Of a stretch of 64,000 nt of DNA, positions 49,226 through 61,200 are shown piece by piece (the first letter of the stretch is position 1; each line of letters opens with the position of its first letter). Both the position numbers and the translations under genes were made by a program. Below the pieces are notes generated by a model, which was not told the DNA's origin, searched no databases, and saw only the letters and a program-made list of their open reading frames with translations. This stretch comes from Symsagittifera roscoffensis (Eukaryota > Xenacoelomorpha > Acoela > Convolutidae): assembly GCF_963678635.1 (NCBI RefSeq), contig NC_087065.1, forward strand, positions 65,191,374 through 65,255,373, in the 5' to 3' direction.

Positions 49226-52200
49226 ATGCTGAAAAGACGTGCCAGAGGTTTGTTCGTTCCGTCAGTTGTGAAAGCTGTCGAGGAAGAGTCCAAAAAGTCC
49301 ATGAATGATGATCAGCCGGAATCGATGGTCCCCACAGATGGAACGCTGTCTCACCGTGAAACCACTAAAACTCCCTTTGAGGAATCAGCTGTGGATAATG
49401 CCTCGAGTGAATTGGTTGCTAATAACTTCGTAATCCAAGTTTCTACGCCAAGTGAAGTTCCGTTTGAAACCAACATTGACACAGATACTATTGAATTGGT
49501 ATCTAATAAATCGGTTGAGCCTGGTCAAAAGATTCAATTTGAGACTTCATCAGCTATTGATAAGTCACTGGTATCTGAGAAGTGCGATTCTTCAGGACCA
49601 AAAGAGGTGCAATTTAGTTCGGGAAGTACGGCCTCTAATAATGCATCAAGTTTTCGAAGGTCTCGCGCTAAGGTTGCTCCCAAGATAAATATAGGCCCCG
49701 CAATTTCGAAAGCAACAATTCCAGAAGAAGAATATGTTCCGAATGGTAACACCATTATGCATAAAGGGATTGAGGAAACTGTCGATGCAATTAGAAATAA
49801 AAAAGTCGATGAAAGTTCTCGTTCTGAAATATACAAAGAAACAGCTAAAATTGTTGGCAGCGCCCCATCGAAGTCAAAACACGCAAATAGAGTTTCGGTC
49901 AACAATATTGGTTCAGTTTTAGAAAATAAAGAGAGTAAAAAGATTCAAGATAACATTCAAGTTTCTAAATCTGTTGATTCTGCAGAAAAACTGGATGAAA
50001 TTCATACACCTAAAGGTGCCGGAGGTGAATATAAAACAGTTCACGAAAGCATCAATGAAAAGATAGAATCACATATCCAAAGCAGTTCCACGTCATCGCC
50101 GTTTAGACGTGGTAAATTAAAAGTTGCTCCCAAAATATTCGGTGCTTCGGTCATGAAATCTCCGAGTGTGAACCAGTCGGGTACTCCTGAGAGAAACAAA
50201 GACACGAAAGAATACCATGATTCTATAGTGAGAACAAAAAACGTTGAAGCGAGTCAAACAACTCAATTTAAAGATGTAAAATCTGATATCATTTGCCAAG
50301 ATCAGTCAAAAGATGAATCATTCCAGACAGTTTCACCCCAGGAAAGCGTCGAGGTTCTGCCCACTAATATTTTCCAAAGACGAACCAAATCAAGATTTTT
50401 GCCCAAAGGATCATCTTTGGCTAGACTGGCAAGTAGTGGCGAAGTCAAGAAAACCATTTGCAGTCCTCATGGAAGTGCGCTTGTTGGCGTCAAATCACAA
50501 AGGTGCGTTTCATAAGTTTCGACGAAAGAATCGAGTCTTATATAGGTGCTGATGATTTTTTAAGAGAAGTTTCAAAATTTGTTCAGGCTCGAATTTACTT
50601 TTTCGCGGTTTGACTTGTGATTTCCTTTTAAGTTAAGTTCATTTCCTTTGTTAAAAGGAAGGCAAACTCGACTATCGAAAAGGAGAAAGTAAAGGTCTTG
50701 AAAAACGTGATCGACTTCTAGTTTCGAAAAGCAATTTATAATTTTCATATTTCCAGTGGAATAAAAAATTTATCTATTGATCCAGTTTCTCAAATCAATC
50801 ATGGATTGTTCTAGGAATTAAAAGAGCGTTAAGATCATCTAGGTTTTTTCTTTAAAATTCGAAAGTTCAGATTTTTTTCTGTTAACTTGCGTTCAATGAC
50901 TCTTTTCCATCTGTCTGTTGGCTATGTTTGATGTTTTTGGCGCTGTCACAAAACTCTTTGTTTTAGCTCCCTTGGTAACTCCCCTCCTGTTTCTAGCGAC
51001 GTTCCGAGTTCTGCGATTGAGAAAGATGCGTGTTCAGATGAAGTTGTTGGCACAGCCGAACCACCGAAGAGTGTTTTTACTGCCATCGTGGAAACATTGG
51101 TAGGCTGATTGTTTCAATTGAGCGATACGATTTCCTTTCAGTGTTTTTCTAATTAATTTACAGCGACGCAGTTTAAGTTTAGTCTGTAGTTTGGAGTTTT
51201 AGTTTAGAGGTTTAGTTCGTAGGGACTCAACAAATCATGTCAACAAATTAGTTTTTTATCAGGGTGCTCAAAGTCAGCAAGCAAACAAATCACCTGAGGT
51301 GGTCACAAATCGAAACTCAATTCAGGCACCTGAGAACCCGAATTTAGATGCGATGCTTATTGAAAAACCAGAGGAAAAGAAAAGGGAAAAAGTGGTTCCA
51401 ATTTCTATTGATCTTGAACAACTTCAACAACGAAGGTCAAGTTTGACACTTGGTGAACTGATTAATTGTACTGTGAAAAACTCCCGCAAAATGGATCCCA
51501 GTTGCAAGATGGAAGCACCAGATTTGGACGAACTAATGAAAGCCCAAATAACGCAGCGTCATACCCGACGAATTGATTCGAATGCACCCAATATGCTAAC
51601 CTTAGACAGGATTAAGAAAGAGTTTGTGGAAATATCTAAGAAGGAACCGGGAATCGTAAAGTCAGAACCGAGTGATGATAAGAACTCGGTTAACGGAGAG
51701 ACGAATAACAACAGTGATGCCTATGCGAATGGAACCAAGAGTGAGTTCGATGACACACCGTCCAATGTGTTTGCGCCTCGACTAAAAATGGGCGAAGATG
51801 GCAAATTTGTTTTGGACGAAGAGAGGTAAAATTGTCCGATTTTTTCAACAGCTTTTACATTCTAACTCACGCGTATGCTTGAATTATCACTTAAATTGCT
51901 ATTATTACCCTTGCCATAACTTTTTTCCCGTAAATAATTTCGTTCACGGAATGGTCAAATAGTAAATTCTATAACCGCTGAATACATAAAATCGTTGGAG
52001 TAAATATGTACTCTTCGACGTTAAGAGTTGCAGGTGAACGTTAATAGTTGCACTTAATAGTTAATAGGTAAGTATTTACACTATCGGGCAGCCTAGTGTA
52101 TTATAGTGCGAACAAAAAATTCGAACTGAACCTCTTAAGCCCTCCGTAATAAAATTGACAAAATAAACATGAAAAACTGTCAACATTTTTTTGATTTTTT

Positions 52201-55200
52201 AAATCGTTTTTTTTTTTGCGTTTAAGTTTGTTTCGTAAGTTCGTTTCAAGAAAAGTCTCATAATTTATTCAGGCTCAAATTTAATTTTTCGCGGTTTGAC
52301 AGTGTAAAAGTCACGAGAAACCTAATTGAATTCTAGTTTCGAAAGTGGATTTAATCGTCAGGTTTCCTAGCGAAATTCAGAATTTACCTATCTATCCAGT
52401 TTTTTTTTTAATTTCAGTGAATTTTAGCAAAAAAGTCTTTGAAATTCGAAACAACAATTTTTGTCCGAAACAAGTTTGTATATTTTTCTGGTTTCTTGCG
52501 TTCAATGATTTTTTTGCAACTGTATTTCGGATGTTTTTTAAGTGATTTGTTTTTCGGCCCAACGTGGTGTCTACTCAAGAATAGTCTACTTTTTTACCTT
52601 TTTCAGGTTTTGTTTTGATGCTTTTTTAAGATTCAATTTTGAACATTTTATTAATGTAGTTCAGACTCTTATATTTAACAAAAAGTCTTAAGTTTTGCTC
52701 AGGCTTAAGTTTTCTTTTTAGTGGCTTGATTTTTGGTTTATTTACTCAAGCGAAGTGAAGTATACTATTACGAACTCTTTTTTTTCAACCTAAGTCGCAA
52801 ATAAAAGTGCTCATTAGTGGCACTTTTGGTATATTTCAATTTCATCATATTTAAGCGTATTCAAATATAGGTAATTTAATAGCATATAGTGCTGGTTTTT
52901 TTGGCTAGTGTTAGTTCCTGTATGAAAACAACAGATGTGAAAATGTATGGGATTTGTTAATTTTTTGTTTTATTTTTGCGACCCTTTGGAAATTTTTTGA
53001 ACTTTCGCAAAAATTTCGTTTCTTCTCAAAAACTCCTGAAGCATTTTTCACAACTCTGGTGTCATTGGAAAAACTGGCTGGTATTTTATGTGCCTGCATA
53101 TTTTGCTTGTCTCTTTTCAGTTTACACCACGTTCTACGGCTTTTGGTTAATTTTTAATGTTTTTTTTTACTTTTCTCAAAAACTACCCAGACAAATCGGA
53201 GAATAAGAGCTCAACCGGAAGAAAAATTGTGGTTTGCGAATCTTCCCTGCGCAAGCGGCTATGCCCTGCGTTTTGAAAAAAATGGCCTTAGTACTGTGCC
53301 CGTTTTTTGGAAACTTATTTTTTTCTTCAAAAGTTAACCTGCTGATTCTGAGGTTGATATATCATTTAAACTAACATCGTGCTTAGATTTCTCCTGTGTT
53401 ATCTGTTTCGCTTTATTTGTTTTGTAGAAAAGCCGATATGGACATCGGAAAAATCCATTTTTTGAAGATTTTTTTAAAGAAATTTCATCACTGTTCTCGA
53501 AAGCTACTAGCGTAAGCCGATATTAAGGATTCAATCTAAAAATCAGGGTGTGGAGATCTTCCCTGCATACAAGACTATCCCCATGCTTTAATAGAGAAAA
53601 TTTTGTGAATTTAGGAAAAGCCAACTTTTTCAATTTTTGATCGTTTTTTGGAATCTTTTTCATTTTTTTTTTCGAAAACTATCCAGCCAAATCTGAGATA
53701 AAGAAATCAGTTGAAAGATCGATTAGTTTTTTTCTTTAAATTTGCAGCTTATCCTCTGGTTAAGCACAAAAATCACTAGGGTTTTGCGTTATGTCCATTT
53801 TTGAATCTTTCGGATTGCGGTATCAGTACAAAATATGATCAAAATATCAAAACATGTGAATCTAGCATAAGCTGGGCAACTAGTTTTTCTTCCAAACGTC
53901 CGTGGCGGAATTGCGAGGAAGTGAAAATCCTAATCAACCAGTAGGAGATCCAAATCCAAAACATTGAAATAGTTACAGTTTTTTGGTCGAATTTTTCCTG
54001 CATCGCATTGACAATTTGATAGAAACTGCAGCTGCTTTATTGGTGGCTAGTGTTAGTAAAATTTCTAGCAGTCATGAAGCAGATGTGAGAACGTGTTACA
54101 CCCAAGCCTTGCAAAAAAGTATCTCACAGTGTTTTTCAACCTTTTCCTTATTTCACTTTGGTTTGCTTGTTTAGAGATCTTTTTTGCTTCGCCTCTGTGT
54201 TTAAAGTTCAGTTCATTTTGTTATTTGAAGGGAAGTCAAACCGCACTATCGAACAGCAAAAATGTGATTGACTTCTAGTTTCTATAGTGGTATTTGCACT
54301 TGCAAAGCGAGTGTATTTATACCAACCTTCGTTTTTTTCCAACCTAAGTCGCAAATATTGGTGCCACTTTTGAAGCACCTTTACAACTTTTTCATAGCTT
54401 GTGCTTGAATATTCGAATAGTAATAAGTCTACAATTGATGCATTTTTATTTGATCAAATGAACCGAAAAAAAATGATTTGTTTCAAACAACATAATAATA
54501 ATTAAAACTCGATTTCAGAAGTTTTCTAAATTAACATATCTCGCAATTTTTTGAAATGCATAATTTATACATAATGTGCCTTTATGCTTTGCCATTTGTT
54601 ACTTGCAAAGACAGTGTGGATGCCTTCAGTTTGTTATATTTTTTTTACAAATTTGAATCTATTTGTATTTGGTGCCACTTTTGAGGAATTGATTGGCAAT
54701 TTATTATTAGTATATGTTTATATGCTGCTTTATTCGTGACTTGTGTTTGTCGGTTGTTAAGCTTGTGGTTGTTGATAGTTCGTGTGACTCAAAATTTCTT
54801 GATTGCAGTTGGTCGTAGATTCGAATCCTACACGTAGCCGAGTTTTTGCTAATACGAGGCTTATTTCTATTTTTTCTTATTTCACTTTTAGATAGATCTG
54901 CTTTTCGGTCGTGTTCTCGCAAGTGTTTGCGAAGCGCAGCTTCGCCTCTGTGTTAATTTTTGGTTTGATCCAGTTTTTTTTCAATTGGGTAGTTTTTCTC
55001 AAAAAAAGAGTCAAATTGATCTGGAAGTCGAGGACCTTTTTTGCCATATATTTTTACATTGAAATGCGAAAGTTCAGATTCTTTCTTAAAACAAGTATGT
55101 ATTTTCTTACTTGCATTCATTGACTCTTTTCCAACCGTCTGTTTGCTATGTTTTATCTTCCTTGCGTTTTTCGATTTTGATTGGTAATATTTTAAAGGTG

Positions 55201-58200
55201 CAGGTGATTGAGTTCCAAGATTTCGTTTTTGGATTGCATTTTGAATAAACAAGAATTTTTTATTTTTCGGTTCACCTGCAAGTAGTGATAGTCATTCAGT
55301 TTTATATCTCAAGTGTGCAAAGCTCTGCTTTGTCTGTGTGTTAAAAATGTAAGATCAGAAATTTAGAGCTTGAGTGAAATTCTGAGGCTTTACTTTTGGG
55401 ATACCTTACAAAAAAATTTCGCAGCAAGGATTTACGTTTTTTCGAGTCGAAAAATGCAGCGCAGTTTCTTCCGCGATGATTTCCATTTTTCTTTCAGAAA
55501 ATTTACTCAGGCTCAAAATTACTTTTTTTCCAGTTTGACTGTTGTTTTCTTTCTTAAGTTCAGTTCAGTTGTTAAAAGAATTGGTTTAAATTTGATTTAA
55601 AAAAGTTGGTTTAAATTGGTTTAAATTTGATTTAAAAAAGTTTCAAAAAAATTGTTCTAGAAAAATGAGTATTTTTTGTTTACTTGCGTTCATTGACTGT
55701 TTTCAAACTGTTTTTTGGCTATGTTTTTTCATTTTCAACCAAGCAGATTTATACTTTCAAATTTGATGACAGAAGGGAAAGGCCTAAGTTTTTAGCTGCT
55801 GTTTAGTCTGGTGATTGAGCAGACGAGTGAGTTGATGCTGAATAATGGAGTGGTGACACAGGGAAGCAGTATGCCCATCGGCACCTACCAGAAGACCCTT
55901 TCTCGCTTCCATCACAGAAATAGCATCGGATGTAACATGTTTTGGACTGAAGAAGGTAACTGTGTTTAAAGATGATCTTTTGACCGAACAGTTTATTTAA
56001 ATTGATCAAACAGGTGAAAAAACCTAACAAGGGAAAGGTTTAATAAAAATCTTGATTGTTTTGTCCAAATTTGCTTTGGACGTTTGGGGATCTTAATTTC
56101 GTTTTTGCGTGTCAATGAACTTAGCGAAGACATTTACACATACGTTGATTTTTTTTTGTTTTTTTTCACGTCGTGTTGTGTCAATTAACGATTAGCTATG
56201 TATCCAGTTTTCTCGAAACTCAATTAATTTTATTACAAAGTGTCAATATTAAAAGATTCTTGATTTTCGAAGAGCCTTGAAAATTTTCCCAGAGAAGTTA
56301 TTTTTTCAAATGTGTTCATAAAAAATGTCAATCAACGCTGTGAAGCATTTATAAAGGCGTGTTGAATGTTCCGACCGCTAAAAGTGGAGAGGAACGCCTT
56401 GTCTTGGGGTGTCTTCTGGTTATTTAACCAAGCAGAGGTACCACAAAATTATCAGAGGTACCACAAAATTATCATATCACTTAAAAAAGAATTAAATAAA
56501 TTTCTCACTGTTGAGCCTAATTTCGAGTTTGCAGGTAATATTTATAATAGAAGAATTTTTATTTGAGCCATGGGATGGAGTTTTTTTTCAACAAAAAAGC
56601 TTTTTTTTTGCTTAAAACCGAATTGTTTCAACAAAAAAGTGAGCCCTGTTTCTAGGTCTCATTGAAAGTCGTTGACGTTTTTTCAACTAGCTATTGTTTA
56701 TGTTTCTTAGAGCTTAAAAGACTGTACATGGGCATCCAAATGGTTGGTGTTGACTTCCTGATGTTGATGACACTCATCCCTGACCGGAGTCACAAAGAAC
56801 TGAGGCTAAAATTCCACAGGATAGACATACAAGAACCTCAATGGGCCGACAAACTACTTAGCCGACCGCTCCGCTATGACAGACAACTGCACATCAGTCG
56901 ATACAAAGCCGAGTTGCGCAACATGTCAAGGAAATTATACGAAAAACGCAAGTTGAAGTTGCAGTTCGAAGCTATGAGGAGGAATGAAAAGGGTCATTTT
57001 AACGAGTGGTTTTTGGAAAGAGATTTTGAACAGGAAGAGGAAGAACGACAGGAGCTTCTGAAGAAAGAAGCGGGCAAGAAAACATCTTCCAAGAAATCAA
57101 AGAAGAGAAAAACTGAGAATAAAGATGGCGGTGATCCAGAAAATGAAGGTTCGTCTGATTTGTTTTGCCGTTCTTAGAACGCAGTTTTGTTATAAGCTCA
57201 AATGTTTGAAAGTTTATACGCGTAGATTTTTTTTTTTTTACTCCAATTGAAGCTCAATGATTTTACGATAGGTGCAGTGGAAACAAACTTTTGCAAAATT
57301 TTTTAGTTTTGTCGGCGCAAGAGTTCTTAACCACAGAACTTGTCAGCCATAATCAAATGGATTTATGTTTAGATTGCATTTCAATTGATGGTCAACAAGA
57401 TGATACTTCGCAGTCTTCATCGTCGTCTCTGAAACATAAAAATCAGCGGAAACGTAAGACTAATGGTGAGGGGGACCAGAACGTCTCTGGTACTATGCAG
57501 GCAGTTGCAGACTCCAACTTCATTCCGCAGTCTAAAAAACCACGAGGCAGTAGAAAATCGGCGGATAAGGACACATCCTCAAAACGGGGACCGGGAAGGC
57601 CCGTAACGACGGGAGAGAGCTCAATGGAGACTATAAACCTATCAATACAAGCCGCCATTGAGCGGTACCAGGGTATTAAAAGTGCAACCGAATATCTCTT
57701 AGAGGCAAGTACTGAAACTCCACAGCAAAAAGAATTACACATCATTTGCTCTGTAGTTGTGGGAAAAAAATTGCTAGAACAAAATGACTAAAAGTTCAAA
57801 GCTCTTACTGGAGGTTTATCGCGTTGAGGTTCTTGATTGAAACCTGTCAAATATAGTTATTTGTTTCAGATGGATCCAACAATTCTAGATGGCACAGGCA
57901 ACGAGTACGACGTTGCGGATCTTGATCCACGATCTAACCTTAAACTTGCTAAAGCCTTAAATTCCCCCAATAATGTAAACGACCCCTCATTTGGAAATGG
58001 GTTCAAGTCAATTGCAATAAGCCTTCAGTTCCCGCAAGTGGCTATTCACAACGAAAACTCTATGACATCAGAATCATCATCATCATCCATGGGTTCTTCG
58101 TCTCAGTTTTCTGCGCCTGGAAGTTCCAGAACCTCGGCAAATAGCTCACCCGGACCTCCAGATCTGCGCCAAGTAGCGACCGACACTGATATGTTTGACA

Positions 58201-61200
58201 GCGCGATGAAAAACCCTAATTCGGGTATAGAAAGAAGAAAAAGAGCTAGCGAATCTGAAGCACATAGCGTGTTAAAATCTACTACTGTTGTCGAGAGTGT
58301 GCAAGAGTCAATGGATTCTGACGAAGTGCAGCGCCGAGTTAATTTGAATGAGGAAAGTAGACAGCAAAATCAAAGATTGCTAGCTGAAGTATCCAAAGTT
58401 TATCAAAATTGTCTCAGAGAAAGCGGCGAAGATGCGCTGATCATTGATGAAACTGGTTCAAGTGGTATTGTGAAGCAGGTTTGTGTAGTGCATGACTCTA
58501 AAAAAATAATTACCAAGAAGTCTCCCAAAATCTCTTTTGATCGATTTTTTTCAGAGCGAAAAGGAAAAACTCGACGAGCGTTTGAATGCAGTCAAATCTA
58601 GGCAATCAACTCAGGAAACTACGGAAGTTGGTCCAATTGTTACTTACACACAAACAGCCGCCTCACAATGTAATGAAAAAAACAATCCTACCACCAGTTC
58701 TGGCAGTCCAAAAGATGACCAGATAGAAGACTACGTTGGATTCACTGCCGTAAGTTGAAACTTAGTAGTAGTGATCGATAATAATACAAAACTATAGCAT
58801 GAATTATGCGACGAATTTTTTTTTAATTGAGTGAAATACTTTTTACGCTAGAGATTATTAAGTGTTACACTAAATTCATTGTTCTTTCTCATTATACCCA
58901 TCCAGAGAACTAGAAACCTACAAATAATTGTTCTGATTATCGGAAGCGTCGATCATAAATGTTTCTTGAAATTCAACGAGCTGTAACGTGAAGTATTTTT
59001 TTTTCGAAATTTGAAAAATGTTTTCAAAAAAGAATTAATTTAAAAATTGAGTCTCAACAGGACCTCCAGTGGGATTATTTGACCCATAGTTTTTAAATTT
59101 TTTCTCGTTTTCTAAAAAACTACTCTCCCATTTATGAGGTTTTTGGGCTCATTGGATAGATCGGTTTGTCAAAAATTTTTAGTCAAATGCAGCTACGCCT
59201 AATTTTTTTATAGAACAAGTTGTGGCCCTGTAGTTTGTCATTTACTAAGTCTGATTTGGATTATGAAGTTTTTCGATTGAACGGTTTCGGATTAGATTAT
59301 ATTGACTCAGACAACTTATATTGCGTAGTTTCGAAGGGGGGAAATTTCTTCGACAAAATCAGGTATTATGAAAATTTATAGAATTGGGTTTTTTTTTTAT
59401 TTTTTGAGACGCGTTCGACTTTTTTTTCAATTTTTGCCAATTTGTTAAATTGGTAGAAAACTACTGTTTCGATTTTACACTAGCGTCAGCTTAGTGTGTT
59501 ATTACGAACCTTCTTTTTTTTACTCTAACTCGCAAATAAAAGTGTTCATTAAAAGTGTTCGCTTATTTGGAAATTTCACTCTGAAGGATTGGAAATTGCA
59601 TAGCATATGTTCTCTGCTTTGTTTGTGGCTAATGTTTAATCTTCTATCTACCAAGAAGCTTCCGTGGCTGAGCGGTAAGTGAGTGTGACTCGTAATTTCT
59701 AGGTAGCAGGTTCGAATCTCAGACGTAGCCGAATTTATGCTAATTCGAGGCTTATTTATACTTTTTCCTATTGTGCTTCATAAAGCTGCTTTTTGTCGTG
59801 TTCTCGCTAGTGTTTTGAAGCGAAGTTTCGCTTCGGTGTCAACAAGTGGTATGAAAAGAACTTATACTCATCTATGTGCCTGCATAATCTTCTAATATTT
59901 TTTTCTTAATCTGTACAGCCTTCGAAAAAGTCTTTAGGGGGAATATTTGACCCAAATTTTTGAACTTTTTCTCATTTTCTCAAAAAGTACTTTCCTATTT
60001 ATGAGGTTTTTGGGCTCATTGGATGGAGCCGTTTGTTGAAAGTTTTAAGTCAAATGCAGCTACGCCCAATTTTTTTATACAACAAGTTGTAGCCCTCGGA
60101 CAAGTCCAATTTTTGCTTTTTTGACCGAATGTTTTTGAAAACTACCTTCTCAAGTCTGAAATTTTGAGATCAATCGAATCAATGGGTTGTGGTAAGGTGC
60201 CTTAAATTTTTGACAATGCCCAGTTTTTTAAACTGTGCCCAGGCACTCGAAAAGTATATTGTTTGTTTTTTGAAACTTTTTGATTTTTCTCGAAAACTAC
60301 CTAGCTAATTTTTATGTTCAATCGATAAACCCGCTTTTGGAAATTTTCTCTGCTTAAGTCGCCACGTCCTTCTTTTGCAGAAAAGTCAAAATTTTGAACG
60401 TTAGACTTTTCTAGAATTTTTCTTAGAAGCTCCCTATGAAATCAGATATAGAGGGTTCAATCGAAAGAAATGCTTGTGATACTTTTTCCTACAGAAGCGG
60501 CGACTCCACTTCTTTCTAAGAAAAAATGTCGTATCAAAGGGAAGATTCCTGTTTCTCATAAACTCTCAGTCTTCTCAATTGTTTTAGTAGAGAAACAACT
60601 AAGGTTGTGGGCAGCAAAGTCTCATTTTTGAAATTACCCATTTTGTTCCGCATCAGTATCACAAATTCCAAAAATATCAAAGTTGCCTCTAGTTTAAGCG
60701 AGATAAACGAAACTTTTTGATTCATCTAATTTTTGCACATTTTGCTTTTGCACATTTTGCACATTTTTTTGACTTTATTTTTGCACATTTTTATGACTTC
60801 TTATTTTTTTCACTTCGTAGGTTAGGAAAAAAAATGAAAAATGTGCAAAAATTAGATGAATCAAAAAGTTTTGTTTATCTCGCTTAAACTAGAGGTAACA
60901 ATTTTTTTTAACACAGATGCGAAGCGGAGCTTCGCATCACTTGCGATTCGCAAGTGGTGCGAAGCTCCGCTTTGCCCCTGTGTTAAAAAAATTGTCGATC
61001 ATAAAAGATTCAGGAAATTCAAAAAGCTTCGAGCTGATTTAATAATGTCGATTAACGTAGTTCAGACTGTTATTATGGTCGTTCAGACTCTTATTATGGA
61101 TAACCGAATAGCAAAAGTAGTGTGTTCATACTTATAAATGCAAAGATGAATGCCCCTAGGTATATTTGCATTTTTTAAAAATTCAAGTTCATTTGCTAGA

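Larger units (their letters stand above)
51826..55806 (+). other. BDP1 intron 3 (4.0 kb), repeats only
   Basis: No coding sequence is supported. Included are a repeat family I copy (52200-52560), a SINE with GCGAAGC hairpin tail (54745-54955) and part of another family I copy (from about 55480). Short T-rich frames here have no coding features. Confidence 0.55.

Noticed and set aside
53000-53206. Phe/Leu-rich small frames in BDP1 intron 3
   Set aside because: Overlapping frames in T-rich intron sequence with no coding features.
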